64,000 nucleotides of DNA from Phialocephala subalpina (GCA_900073065.1 FJOG01000018.1:800079-864078), one strand, 5' to 3'. Shown: positions 33,545-44,414, numbered from the stretch's first letter. Made by a program: numbers and translations. The notes: a model not told the origin generated them from the sequence alone.

Positions 33545-34230
33545 ATGACCGAGTCTTCGCAGCCGACACCAGAAACAGCAACCATGAGACTCCGCGAACT
33601 CACCCTCATAGTCGCCGCTACAAACCAAATGGGAATCGGCATCAACAACGCTCTCCCATGGAAAGGCCTCAAGAAAGAAATGGCATACTTCGCACGCATC
33701 ACGAAACGTGCGCCTCCTGGGGTGCCTCCCTCTTCTCTCCATCCCATTTCTAGTCTGACAAACATTTCTGGCAGACAACGAATGCCCTCATCATGGGCCG
33801 AAAGACCTGGGACTCTCTTCCCCCGAAATTCCGCCCCCTGAAAGATAGAACGAACATTGTCGTTACCCGCTCCTCTACTCCCTCAGAACCTGAACCTGGA
33901 AAGCATGTCGTGAACTCGATATCCGAAGGCATTACTCTTTCCCAATCGAAGGATATCTCGAGGATATTTGTGATTGGAGGAGCAGAGATCTATAAAGCGG
34001 CGCTAGAGATGAAGGAAGCGAAACGGATACTGTTGACGAGGATAAAGGGTGAGTTTGAGTGTGATGCGTATTTTCCGATTAAACTTGGAGAGGATGGGAA
34101 GGGTGAGGGGTGGAGAAGGAGGAGTAAGGAGGAGTTGGATGGGTGGACGGGGGAGGAAGTTCCTGTTGGTGATCAGGAGGAGGGTGGGATGAAGTATGAG
34201 TTTGAGATATGGGAGAGGGTTGAGCAATGA
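33545..34230 (+). CDS. DFR1: dihydrofolate reductase
   Basis: NADPH-dependent reduction of dihydrofolate to tetrahydrofolate for thymidylate and purine synthesis. Exons 33545-33721 and 33775-34230 (intron 53 nt), 210 aa, close to the fungal norm. Visible blocks: LTLIVAATNQMGIGINNALPW (substrate/NADPH loop, with GIGINN and LPW), then TNALIMGRKTWDSLP across the splice (the MGRKTW motif), NIVVTRS, and FVIGGAEIYKAAL (the GGxxIY motif). The acidic active-site residue usual in DHFR is provided by the KGLKKEMAYF helix region (Glu). A Glu/Gly-rich insertion near the C-terminus (GEDGKGEGWRRRSKEEL) is common in fungal enzymes. Start chosen at the ATG giving the shortest leader; an upstream frame to 33341 has no family content. 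Confidence 0.93.
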
Positions 34231-35331
34231 TTGTGCGATGTCTCTAAGGTGCATGGTAACCGACCTCCGAAGTAGTAGAAATCCGACTGCCGTGGCTAGG
34301 AATCGACAATGAGACCATAACAATGTCCGAGTTGAAGACCGGCATGAGCTCGATTCAGAATATCCCAATCCTGGTCCGACATCAGGCAGGTGGAAGTGTC
34401 GAAGGTTGGCTTAAACATCTGGAGACACAAATACAATTCGAGTATCGATATCACAGCAGGCATATCGTCTAAGTCGGTCTTCGACAATGTTCTCGAGAAA
34501 CGATCCCAGACCAAGGACGATCTTGATATTCATGAGGACGTTAGTCTAGGAACCCGAAAATGGCCATAAGAGTACACAAATCAAACACTGAGATTGTTGA
34601 GGGAGCATTGTTCAAGATGAAAATTCGCGTTCTCCAGGTGAGCTCACCCAGATTCTCTTCCAACATTCTTCCTGACAGAATGCCGGCCTCCAAGAGGAAT
34701 GGTATTTACGACCAGCTTCAAAGTTGGGTCTTCACTTTTGTTATCAAGCATTTGGTCTCATATTTTCCACAGCAAGCAACTTTTACTCCCAATGTGCAGC
34801 ACTACGCACATCTGAACACAAATGATTTTCTAGTTACTATCAACTTTTTATTACTCGTAATCCAATCTCACTTCGCAACGGTCGATGTCCTCAACTTCTC
34901 AGAAGAGTCAACTTGAGCTAACAGTTCTTAGAAATCCTCTCGATTTGACTTCAGATCCCAGGTGCTCGAGCCTTCGCACTTTCGTAATGGAGGCTTTCAA
35001 ATTACCAGCCGCTCAGATTCACATTACAACAATCATCACAAATCACATCGCGATCATATCACTTTCAAAGTTTGTGGAGTGTTTTGGTAATAGTTTCTTG
35101 CATTCGTGAAACTCACTTGGGTGCAACTAAGTTGAAGACATGCAACATACAAGAAGGAAGCTCCAGCTTCTCACCATCAAAAGGCACCGCAATATTACCA
35201 AGTCTTCGTCAAAATCTACCCCATCGAACCCGCGTCAGGTCCAAAGGCTCGCCTCGCAGAACGCTATCAGTCAGGTCAGCCACTGTCAACAAACTAGAAT
35301 AATGCTACCCACCCCGACTGAACTCCGGTGT
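34231..35331. other. 1.1-kb intergenic, nothing recognised
   Basis: Short frames only. No repeats or RNA genes seen. Confidence 0.35.
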
Positions 35332-35919
35332 TTAGATAGAATGCTCCATTCCTTTCATCTTCTCAATCCAGACCCATGCAAAGGCATTGTACAAATCGGT
35401 AACGTCCGACTTGTTCTCAATATCCTTCCAGAGAGCCTTCTCCTGATCTTCGACGGTCAGGCCTGAGTCGAAAGCGTCAGCGACAGCTGACTTTCGTTCG
35501 ATATCCTTCCAAAGGGCAGCCTCCTGACCGGCAACACTCAGACAGGTATCATAAGCGTCGGTGATAGCGGTCTTATCTTCAATATCCTTCCAGATGGCGG
35601 CGTCATATTCTCCGACAGTCAAACCAGCAGCATTCGCGTTGTTGAGAGCAATGTTCAGCTTGAGAGCGTTCAGGAAAGCCTTTTCTTCCTCCCAAAGTTT
35701 GTCTTGGGACTCATCGTGTTCAGGACCGGAGACTGCCATGTTTTGAGCAAAGTTGCGATAAGCAACGATGCCAGAATGGTTGACGATGTCTGTTGTGGTA
35801 TCCGGAGCGGTCGAGGTTGGGGTCAGAATGAGACTGGTGGCGTCAGTGTCATCCGAAGCGACCGATCGAGTGTCGATCGAGAGAACAGGACGAGATGCCT
35901 CGGAATGCATAGCAGCCAT
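35332..35919 (-). CDS. hypothetical protein with three tandem ~28-residue WKDIE repeats
   Basis: 195 aa from ATG 35919. The N-terminal half has a Ser/Thr-rich segment (SLILTPTSTAPDTTTD) and then GIVAYRNFAQNMAV. The C-terminal half is three tandem units built on [LV]T/SV..Q/YxAA[IL]WKDIExK(T/S)A(I/V)xDA(Y/F)D: IWKDIEDKTAITDAYD, LWKDIERKSAVADAFD and LWKDIENKSDVTDLYN. They are predicted helical and acidic. No signal peptide or membrane segment. I do not recognise the family. A damaged duplicate lies about 1 kb upstream on the same strand. Stop at 35332. Confidence 0.6.
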   Translation of the reverse strand: MAAMHSEASRPVLSIDTRSVASDDTDATSLILTPTSTAPDTTTDIVNHSGIVAYRNFAQNMAVSGPEHDESQDKLWEEEKAFLNALKLNIALNNANAAGLTVGEYDAAIWKDIEDKTAITDAYDTCLSVAGQEAALWKDIERKSAVADAFDSGLTVEDQEKALWKDIENKSDVTDLYNAFAWVWIEKMKGMEHSI

Positions 35920-36580
35920 GCTGCCAAGCTTCCGTATGGTCTTTCGGTCGTCACGTTGTCTAGATTTTGGATTCTGTTGAGTGAATTAGCAATCGTCCAG
36001 AGTTCATTGTTGCGCCATTTAAGCCAATTGCTCTGTCGGGTACGTGAGATGTTGCCGGCGCTGGGAAGGGCACAGAACATCCACCAGAATCGGGGGTGAA
36101 AAGGAAGTGTTGACAGCGTTGTGCCCTTGACAGCAAAGTCGTTGAACAGTTGCGAGATTTGCGCATGAAAAGCGAAGCAGAGACTGGAGAGAACGTCAGC
36201 AAGATAATTGACTTACTTTGTCGAGTGTCGCTGCTCTAAGAAATCTTGCTCCGAAGATACAAGACCCTTTCCGAAGTTGCGTTGTTTGTGGAGGGAGGAA
36301 GGAGTCGCAAATGGTCCCCTCGGTCTAAAGTACTGCGAGGCTGGCGCTAGCGGCTACCCAGAATGGCTCGACATTCACGTGGCCCACCACCTCAAATTAA
36401 CCAATTTACTGCTGACAATCGTGCTTTTGATAATAGAAGGTGAATGTATGTCACGAATGTGCTATTGTGCTGATGAGTTTTACTTATCTATACAGGTTAT
36501 GAAGTCGAATATGGTGTCAGTATGAAGAGTCGTAGCATCGAGGCAGCATTTCGGTATGAAGGTTCATGTATTCAATGGCC
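35920..36580. other. upstream region of the WKDIE gene, duplicated further on
   Basis: Holds the promoter and perhaps a first exon of the repeat gene. The stretch at 36205-36330 (gacttactttgtcgagtgtc, gttgtttgtggagggaggaa) resembles 37258-37360 (aacttactttatcgagagat, gttgtttgtggaagaaggaa), indicating that the tandem duplication includes upstream sequence. Confidence 0.4.
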
Positions 36581-36734
36581 TCACTTGGCTAAAGCCAAGT
36601 AAGACATCTGTAGAATACAGAAACAGCAAGAAGGTAACATCAACGCAAAATGTCTGCTAGCAGAATCCACCACGTCCAGATCCCTATCCAGCCGTACGTC
36701 GCTCAGACCAATTCTAGCACAGGTCAGCGCTGTC

Positions 36735-37085
36735 AACATAGGTTGAAGAGAACATACGTACCATCTAAGCTTCGTCCATTCGACACGATTCTCCAAGGCC
36801 TGGTTTCTACCGCTGTCAAAGTTGTCAGTCTCCGCCATCTTGGCCTCAATGCCCGATTAGATAGCGGCCTCCTGCTCGTCGGCAGTCAAATCCGCATCAA
36901 ATGCGTCGGTTTCCGCTATCTTGAGCTCGATTTCAGCCCAGATAGCTTGAGCTTCGCCCGAAAGGTCTTCCTCGTTATCAACAGCCATTCCATCGGCGGC
37001 ATTTCTCCAAGCTATGAGACCCGGATGGTCAGTATCAATCGAGTTATCGTCTGAATATAATGTAGTCGGCGTAAGTGTGAGACTG
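36735..37085 (-). pseudogene. duplicate of the WKDIE-repeat gene with an in-frame TAA
   Basis: On the minus strand the frame reads LTLTPTTLYSDDNSID, GLIAWRNAADGMAVDNE, then IWAEIELKIAETDAFDADL, TADEQEAAI, a TAA stop (36857-36859) exactly where the neighbouring copy has the repeat's Trp codon, then GIEAKMAETDNFDSG. It aligns end to end with residues ~30-150 of the protein at 35332-35919 (LILTPTSTAPD, GIVAYRNFAQNMAV, IWKDIEDKTAITDAYD). The stop replaces W, as TGG to TAA needs two changes. The rest of the frame remains open, so the loss is recent or the gene ends early in function. Confidence 0.6.
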
Positions 37086-37873
37086 GTCCAGAGTCAACAA
37101 TTGCTGGAAGATCTCCAAGCACAAAAGACCCGATAGAAGAGGATAGATCGAGGGAGGGTGGATTCGCAGCGTTGCGCAACTTGACAACAATCGCAGATGA
37201 TGGAGGGTAGGATCGGCGGACGAATCGCAAGGCGGGTATAGGAGAGCGCAGAGAGGAAACTTACTTTATCGAGAGATGATTTCAATTGGGTACTTGCTTC
37301 GTAGTCGATGCAAGATCCGTTTGGATTTTCGGTTGTTTGTGGAAGAAGGAAAGAGGTGCGAGAGCCTCTGCCTCGACTTTAGTAAGGCCAGAAAAGTGGT
37401 CCCACCCGAAATGATGCTCCTTTCACATGCGCAGACCTAGGAAGAGCGAGTTCACTGCTGGTGGCTGCTGCTCATGCCTACTCTCCGATGAATCTGCATC
37501 ACTTTTCTCGTCGTAAGATCTGTTTCGAAGCTATATGTATACATTGTCACGGCAAGGTGTGCTTGAATTCTGATCTTGCTGACAGGTTCGGACATTTCCC
37601 TTGGTCACATTGTTGATTTCTATCAAGATAAAGCCATGTATCCATTCTCAAAGGCACCCAATTAAGCATGCCTATTACTATATCTTCCAGGGAACTTGAA
37701 AATCATTTAGCGTAGCATTTACCTTGTTATGTCACCTGAGGTAGATCTATTTATGAACAATTGAGCTCGAGGTAGCTTGGTGAGCCGTTTTTGATTGATG
37801 TTTGATGGAACTTGCTCAAAGCTACACGGTGAAGTGTGTTGCCTGTAACTCCAGGTACTAGTCGAAGACCGTA
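37086..37873. other. intergenic spacer
   Basis: Carries the duplicated upstream segment (37258-37360) of the repeat locus. Otherwise nothing recognised. Confidence 0.35.
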
Positions 37874-38187
37874 TCATCGTAACTTCTTGACCTTCTCCAA
37901 GTTCTTCTCAATAACCGATGCCGGTGGCAAGACAATAGGCTCCGAGTCGTGGAGGGGTTCCCAATAGAATGCCTTCTTCCGATCTCTGTTCCGAACGTTC
38001 TCCATCAAATCAAGCCAGGATGATACCAAAACTTCATCGATTCGACCCGCAGCATTGTTGCTTGACTTTCTTCTACAGGGGTGAGGTGAGATGTCAGCTT
38101 TGTCTCTTCGAAGTCGAGGTTGAAGGAGCTGTAGACGTACTCGACAGCTTGTACATCAACCAGTCTGGTGAGGTCTTCGTTTGGCAT
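37874..38187 (-). CDS. small hypothetical protein, two exons
   Basis: ATG 38187 (MPNEDLTRLVDVQAVE), exon 1 38187-38141, a 68-nt intron with a GTACGT donor and CTGTAG acceptor, then exon 2 38072-37874, giving 81 aa ending IEKNLEKVKKLR. Exon 2 reads GRIDEVLVSSWLDLMENVRNRDRKK, FYWEPLHDSEPIVLPPASV. The amino-acid pattern is that of a real soluble, helical protein, but I recognise no family. The join is an inference; the unspliced frame stops after HPGLI. Confidence 0.4.
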
Positions 38188-38693
38188 TTTGGTGATGTGG
38201 GAAATCAGCTTTGCTTTGATGGGTCTGCTCTGTTGCTTGTGAGCTTCGTTAATGAGAGGTTTGGAAGAGACAAGAGAGCAATTTATGCTTACCTTTGTTG
38301 TGATTGTTGGCAGTGTGGTAGAGTTCCTCGACTTTTCCAATCCGAAAAATTCGGCCTGCTGTTGGATGAAGTTGAGAAATGGGTGGCTTCAAGCTTTGAA
38401 GCCTGTCTTTAGTGAGGACCCACAACGTCCAGAAAATGGGTTTTTGCTTGTCTTATATTCACTACTCCCTTCAAGAACTTGGCACTGTACAATTATGCTG
38501 CAAATTGCCGCTATGATATCCATTGGGCTCACTTTAGAAGAAGCAGAAGAATGTTGGCATGGTTTTCATTGTCATGCTAGTCCAAACGCCATCTTGCAAG
38601 AAGGCAAGACCAAGACTAGGTCCAGCTCGATGTGCCAATCCCAACCAACGACATTCACGACGATTCCCAAATCTGTCCTCACCAAGGCCATAT
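38188..38693. other. intergenic spacer
   Basis: Overlapping short frames on both strands with no family content. Confidence 0.3.
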
Positions 38694-39281
38694 CTATTTC
38701 CGCCTGAAGTCCTCGGCCTGAATCGTTATTAACATTATGGAACCTGAACGCCGAATACTTTTCTCACCAGAAACAAACATGTTGCACATAGCCTCACCCA
38801 ACCAAATCAAGTCTTGCCAATCTTCGAAATCAATCTCAGACTGGGCTTCCGTCATGGTGCCAGCATCTAGGATGATCTCGGTGACCGATTCTGACGGAGC
38901 GGAAACCAGATCCTCCATGGTGATTTGGAAGTGCAAGACTTGCTCGTCGTCCTCCTCCTCATGGATTGCGTTCTCCTCTAGGTCCAGATAGTATGCAGTT
39001 AGCTGGACCACATGGTATGTATCGCTCTCGATAGGTGTTTGCGTGAGCTGTGTAGATTCGATTGTGGGCAAGGAAGCATCGCCGGCAATGATGTACTTAG
39101 AAGAGCTCGGGGTGGCGAAAGTTGCCTCATTGCTGGTCTCGGGGAGGACTATATCGATGACCGCCAAGTCTACAGGAGCTGGGAAGATGTCTCGCATGGA
39201 TAACTGGTAGGAAAGTATAGGGGTCTCTTCAAATCGTTCGTCATGCTCTGAAGCGACCTCGGCTGAGCTGGAGGAGCGCAT
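38694..39281 (-). CDS. hypothetical acidic protein with a repeated motif
   Basis: 195 aa from ATG 39281, acidic and Ser/Thr-rich at the N-terminus. Two related segments about 75 residues apart: YQLSMRDIFPAPVDLAVIDIVL and FQITMEDLVSAPSESVTEIIL, both of form (Y/F)Q(L/I)(S/T)M(R/E)D(I/L)..AP......I(V/L)I. A poly-Glu/Asp run (EEEDDE) lies between. No signal peptide or membrane segment. Family not recognised. It neighbours the WKDIE-repeat genes on the same strand, and may belong to the same set of lineage-specific proteins. Confidence 0.45.
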   Translation of the reverse strand: MRSSSSAEVASEHDERFEETPILSYQLSMRDIFPAPVDLAVIDIVLPETSNEATFATPSSSKYIIAGDASLPTIESTQLTQTPIESDTYHVVQLTAYYLDLEENAIHEEEDDEQVLHFQITMEDLVSAPSESVTEIILDAGTMTEAQSEIDFEDWQDLIWLGEAMCNMFVSGEKSIRRSGSIMLITIQAEDFRRK

Positions 39282-39303
39282 CTTGTCTGTGTTTTCGTCG
39301 ATA

Positions 39304-39690
39304 TTAAGGATCGCTCCTAGGGGCTACATATTTGATGGTCCACTTCTTTTCTGCGAGCCATACGTTTCGAGAAGTTTTTTGAGGTGATGTTCCCCGATTT
39401 CCCGGCGGAAAGCGCAGAGCGCAAGCGCAAACGTCCGTCTGGCAGCATCGGGTCTTCTCAACGAGGACAGCCTTGAAATCGCAATGGAGAGATTGTTCAT
39501 TGAAGGCAATGCAGGAGATGCATACCTCTTGAGATTCAAAAGCAGCTATGATCGCTTGGTTGCGCCAAGGAAGACCGTATTCAAAGTTAGTGATTGGGGA
39601 AAAAGAAAAGTAGCGACGGAGCGAGACACCATATAGAGGGAACTTGAGTGCGTTCAGAATGGCCCTAGTTCTTTTGTTGCATCTCATGCC
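39304..39690 (-). CDS. hypothetical coding fragment
   Basis: A minus frame reading SLRRYFSFSPITNFEYGLPWRNQAIIAAFESQE, then a candidate 53-nt intron (GTATGC donor, TTTCAAG acceptor) and a basic, cysteine-containing tail. An alternative frame (FALALCAFRREIGEHHLKKLL) also looks protein-like. It may be the 3' part of the minus-strand gene at 39800-40718. Not recognised. Confidence 0.3.
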   Translation of the reverse strand, partial: GMRCNKRTRAILNALKFPLYGVSLRRYFSFSPITNFEYGLPWRNQAIIAAFESQEVCISCIAFNEQSLHCDFKAVLVEKTRCCQTDVCACALRFPPGNRGTSPQKTSRNVWLAEKKWTIKYVAPRSDP

Positions 39691-39799
39691 GTGCTAAAGC
39701 TGTGGGAAATTGTACATTCGTCGAGAGTTCAATGGAGCAAGGTTCATACATACCTGACTCGACGATCAACTGACACCTGAAATCGACTTACAATTATAC

Positions 39800-40718
39800 C
39801 TACACTGCTCCAATCGCGCGTGCGCTATCGACTCCCTGTGTCGCTATTGCTCTGATTTCCGTCAGCTTGAGCATATACTTCCAATATCTCCGGTCCACAG
39901 GAGTTGGGGGTATAGTTACCATGGCAAAGTTGAAATTTGCTGGTTGTTTGATCACCCCGAAGCAGCGTTTTAGCGCTGAGTCTATGAAGATATCAATCTC
40001 TTCGCGGTTCACTCGATAGCCTGGTACGATTGAGTCCAGAACTGCTTCGTGTCTTGCCACGGCCATCGCGTGCCTTCTCTTGACATCGCATATCGCGGGA
40101 TTGCTACCAGGTCGGAAGGGGAAGAAAGGGTATATTCGTATCAAGTGCTTTTTGAGCTGCTACAGCGTATCAACAACCAGAAAGACTTCCTCGATATTGT
40201 TGAATAGTCGAGCTCGGGAATTGGACACGTCCCGACGGACCAAGCTGGAGCGCTGGGGCCAGTTCTGTGTGAACAGAATCGTATATCGAGGAGGAGAAAT
40301 CGTATCGATGCAGTATTGGAGGTTTTGTTGAAACAGGAGAGAGCTTTTAAGCTTCCAACTGGGTCTGGGCCATCGAAGGGAGTCGGAGTCGGGTACAATG
40401 GAGGAAGTCGACCTCGGGTCGGAAGTAGATTGGGAATGGGAAGTTTTGAAGAAGAACAATGTAAAGCCTCTGTGCGATCTTCCCTGAAATCTGGCATATT
40501 TCCATCAGTGACGGGATCTTGGAGGCCCATTTGAATGTATTCTTGATTGGTTCGTGGGTGACTTTGGCAATGCGCGGTGTGACTTGAGAAATGTTCAGAG
40601 CTTGGGACCGGATATTGGCTTGCAATTCGCGCAGAAGCCGTAGGAGTATTGTGAATGATTCCAGACCATTGTCTATGACTAGTCTCTCTTCGTGGCGGAT
40701 GCATGGGGATGGCAACAC
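39800..40718 (-). pseudogene. hypothetical gene with an in-frame TAG
   Basis: Minus strand. The first frame, from ATG near 40718 or earlier, reads NGLESFTILLRLLRELQANIR and KWASKIPSLMEICQISGKIAQ. After a probable intron near 40320-40350 the frame is RDVSNSRARLFNNIEEVFLVVDTL, stop TAG (40160-40162), then in the same frame QLKKHLIRIYPFFPFRPGSNPA, RHAMAVARHEAVLDSIVPGYRVN, FIDSALKRCFGVIKQP and DRRYWKYMLKLTEIRAIATQG to 39800. Coding character is equal on both sides of the stop, so it is a pseudogene, a read error, or a readthrough case. Helical, no known family. Confidence 0.4.
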
Positions 40719-41212
40719 TGCTGAGGATCGCTATCGGGTAGCGGTTGACTGCAAGTTGCCCATGATGGCGAAGCTACACAAAGCTAGAGTCGCGTCAGTA
40801 CAAATAGTATGCTCAACAGAGAAATTTGTATGTCCTAGAGTCCTATTCCACGATGAAATTCAACGTTGAGCATGACGCATAGTGTTCACAGTTGTCGGTG
40901 TAATGGTGGGAGCATTGCCTATGTCCAGTATGAGACTGCTGCACCTCAAATTGTTCCCATGCACAGTGAGGGTTCCAAGACCAACGAAAGGAAGCCTTAC
41001 ACCCTGCATATGCATTACTACACACCAAAGTCCTTTTGCTTCGCGAAAGGGGTGTCACGGGGACTCGGCTACGCGCCAATCAACGATTGTGGTTGATTCA
41101 AGACTTGCATTGATACTAGCAAACTGGAAAAAGTTAGTATCGTTGTTCGTCACAGATTTATACAATACTCTCCTCAAATTAACTGTAATGTGAGATGGGG
41201 GAATTTACCAAC
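40719..41212. other. intergenic spacer
   Basis: Nothing recognised. Confidence 0.3.
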
Positions 41213-41560
41213 CTAATTTCCCACACGTCCACCAGGCCCGCCAGTACTCAAACAGCTCCTCCATCCTCCTCGGCCTCTGCCTCCCATGACCTTCAAGAAA
41301 TCGGTCATCATCGCTCGGTGCGCCACCAACTTCTCCTCCGCCTTCTCTAACATTTCCTTGAAGAATTTAGCTTGGTAGAAGAGCTCCAATACCTTCTCTT
41401 CCGGCGTGCAGCGCGGGGTGCGGAGGGATCCGTTGTTGTCTATTGTGACTTGGGTTTCTGCGGAACACACTCATCAGTACAATCTTTCCGAGCCAAATGA
41501 GGTACCTGGGAAGCATGCCGGTGGTTCAAATGTTTTTGAATACTGTTGGAGTGTAGGAAT
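41213..41560 (-). CDS. small hypothetical protein, last exons
   Basis: The exon at 41458-41213 (ETQVTIDNNGSLRTPRCTPEEKVLELFYQAKFF, EKLVAHRAMMTDFLKVMGG) is preceded by a good 48-nt intron (41459-41506, GTACCTCATT donor, CCGCAG acceptor) and an upstream coding phrase IPTLQQYSKTFEPPACFP in frame. The start is upstream and unresolved. Helical, Glu/Lys-rich, with a Gly/Arg-rich tail (GGRGRGGWRS). No family recognised. Confidence 0.4.
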
Positions 41561-41599
41561 CCGCGTTGAGGATGTTTATGTTTTATCCACGGCACTCCA

Positions 41600-42080
41600 C
41601 TAGCGTCCGAGGGTGATACCGAGAACACTTGCTAGTTTCCCCGAGCCCGGAGTTCGGAACACCCAGGGACTTCGAAGATATACTTTTCCGATCCTCGAAA
41701 ATCAACAGACGCAGGAGAGGCTTTATATTCTAGTACAAAGTCTGTCACTTTTTATAAGACTTCGAAATTACTAGAGTGGATGTATCAATATTGCAACAGC
41801 AAAGTTCATCTCAATATCACTCTTGAAAGGACTCAACATGAAAGTGATTTAGGTTCCAAACATTAGATTCTTGATTTCTGCTAGAAGCCTAAAAAACTAG
41901 CCAAAGAACCATTCCTGTCCAGAAACCAAGCTTAGAAAACACCGCTACAGGAAAGAGGAGCAGACCCGAATGACAAAGCCGCCATGTGCCTCGTTTGGCC
42001 GAAGTCGACACGAATGTAATTTCGTCTGCTTGAGACTATGTCAGCTTTGCTCCAGTTTTGACGACGAGACTTGACATTTA
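41600..42080. other. intergenic spacer
   Basis: Nothing recognised. Confidence 0.3.
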
Positions 42081-42790
42081 CCCCAATCATCAGATGCCAG
42101 TGTCGTATTTGTCCGACAGATCCATCTGATCTCGAATATACTGCTCTTGGAGACGTGCAGCATAGTCGTTCCATCCTTGGATGGCGACCAGTTGAGTGCC
42201 AGTGAGCTCAACCTTACTGGAAGGCTGGGCGTCAACCCAAGCGATCCAGCTTCGTGGGACGAAGGAAGACCGAGTGTTGTCAACAAGGCCAGCATGGCTG
42301 CTGCTGCCTCGGACGATTGTGTAAGTAGCCTTGCTATTCTCTACACTAGCGTTGCTTCGATCTGTCTGATTGTGAAGCCTTACCCGGTTGTCATTGTGAT
42401 GTTGTAGAGGATTTTTTCCCCCTCGTGTATTTTGTTGTGAGGTCTAGAGTACAGACGAGTCAGCAAAGATGAAGTTGATAGCGAATAGGACCTCAAATCT
42501 CGAGATGGTATCTGCGACTGCAGCTGCAAGCCTCTCGAATGCTTTCCCCGAGAGAACAGGAGAGAAGGCGGTTGAGCTACCACGTCGCGCAGTGGTAAGG
42601 GAAGTTGATAGTGCATGGCGGATGACAACAATGTCAACTAGCTTGAGATCATGCGCCAAGCCTTCAAGGAACTAACAAGCTGTGCGCAAAGAAGAAAGAG
42701 GTGTAAGAGGTGACTGTGAATGGTACTAACCTTACCTCGAAGACGATGGCTCTAAGGGTCAGAGTCAGAAAGATCAAGACCGGATTTGCG
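42081..42790 (-). CDS. possible small hypothetical gene, exon structure unresolved
   Basis: Minus strand. A TATA-like box (tatataaag) at about 42843-42851 precedes a probable leader and donor (GAGGTAAGG near 42738). Downstream frames include LSTSLTTARRGSSTAFSPVL, KAFERLAAAVADTISRFEVL, and near 42100-42240 the phrase KVELTGTQLVAIQGWNDYAARL, EQYIRDQMDLSDKYDTG. The last has clear protein character. No ATG is placed convincingly, and I recognise no family. Confidence 0.3.
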
Positions 42791-42859
42791 AGAGATTTTG
42801 TGTTGTGTAAAGATGAAGAGGGTTGGAGTATCGAAGGAGTTCTTTATATACTGCCCTCG

Positions 42860-43342
42860 ACCTCGACCGCAAGGCTCCCACTAGCGCCATTTGAGACATA
42901 CGGTCGTCCATCACTTTCGAGTTATGAGCGGCTCACTTTCATTCACGTGGCAGACCTGCAGCACTTGCGGCAGCTGAGCAGCGCAATCCATGGACACCTC
43001 ACTTAGCACTCAAAAAGCCTTCCAGTAATTTGACTGAATGTCAGGCAGCTTCATTAAATCATTGACCAGGACGTGCTACCAATTCCCGTTGTTCATGAGG
43101 GAATGAGGAGGGAGCAAGAAAGGCAGGAGCGATGTGGGAGAGAAAGTTGAAGCTTGAGAGCTTGATTTCCGTGAGCTTAAATATCGAGAAGAGTACGACG
43201 ACTGTTTGGGGTGCAGATCTTACCTAAGAACGCGCTTGCTCCTTTTGTATGCTACAATGGTCTGATATCCAGTATTCCGTACATGCTTAGTATACAAACA
43301 TGCCTGCTCGTTATCATACAACAATAGTATCCTTCCTTCCCT
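42860..43342. other. intergenic spacer
   Basis: 3' flank of the CBP3-like gene. Nothing recognised. Confidence 0.3.
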
Positions 43343-44414
43343 TCAAGATTGTTTCCCACGCGGCAAATCTTTCCCTGGCGCCTGCGAAAATGGCAAATCA
43401 ATCATCGGACTTTTCTGCTTGACCAAGCTGGTCTCCGAAGCAGGGCTGCCAAACTCCAACTGGGCATGCATAATCGTTTCGTCCTGCACGCCATCAAGCC
43501 CCTTCAATGTCCTCCTCATATAGCTCACAATCTGAGCCAATTTCCTCACATCGACCTCTTCATTTGCCTTGAAAATATTCCTCCAAACAGCCGCAGCCAA
43601 CACAGCATCGCCCTTGAACAAACCCTCGTCGTATGCAGCAAGCACGCCTCTCCATTGCACAAACAGATCCTTCAAATATTTGTTTCGTGTGCCACGCGCA
43701 TGCATGCCGTGATTGATCGTCATCTTGTTCTCGGCATCGTAGAAAAAGTGGTCAAGCAGATGTTGTTGCCATGGCTGGGCGATATGTGCTTCGAAGCAAC
43801 GGAAACGAGCGGAGAGGAAGTACATGTGCAGCATGGTTACTTGGGACCATGTGCTGAAAGTCGGCGGTAGTCCAAGTTCTATTTGGCTGTCAGCACAGAA
43901 AACCAATTACTTTGACCTGTGGAAAAGTACCAGTGTGCCACCATCCATCGCCGACACCCAAGTCCACTCCATCTTCCGTCTTCGGCACTTCCTCGTCTGT
44001 GTTGAGTTGTGGCATTGTGTAATCTGCCTGCTTCGCGCATTCCTTATATAACAGTTCAGTCGCTCCGTATGCTGTATATGTCTCCGTGACTCCGCCTGCG
44101 AGCTTCGAGATCTCTCGAGCAGCCTTCAGCCTCGTTGCTGGGATTTCAGCGTCTGTGGTGTTTCCCGTTGCGATTTTTGGAGTGACAGGTGGAATTGAAG
44201 TCGTAGCAGTCGCATTGGGCTCAGGGAGTTCGACATGTCGTGAAGATGTAGTTGTAAAGGCTCTGGCAGAAGTGAAGGCTGAAGATGCTCTATGGGTCTG
44301 TAGAAAAATGTTAGAAGGGGAATCGGGCAGGGAATTTCTGAAAAGTACCTGAGCTATTGACCGTGACCGTCTTTGGAGTGTCCGGAGACATGATACACAC
44401 GTTTTTGAAGCCAT
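43343..44414 (-). CDS. CBP3: CBP3-like ubiquinol-cytochrome c chaperone, mitochondrial
   Basis: Assembly factor for cytochrome b of respiratory complex III, acting on the matrix side with mitoribosomes. Exons 44414-44349, 44297-43931 and 43878-43343 (introns 51 and 52 nt), 322 aa. N-terminus MASKTCVSCLRTLQRRSRSIAQ, rich in Arg and Ser, is a mitochondrial presequence. The Ubiq_cyt_C_chap domain shows TFSTWSQVTMLHMYFLSARFR, PWQQHLLDHFFYDAENKM, GTRNKYLKDLFVQWRG and AYDEGLFKGDAVLAAAVWRN, all characteristic. The C-terminus is a Pro/Ser/Lys-rich tail. Assignment is firm; housekeeping gene. Confidence 0.92.

Noticed and set aside
43349..43870. 173-aa plus ORF opposite CBP3
   Set aside because: Shadow of the conserved third exon of the CBP3-like gene.
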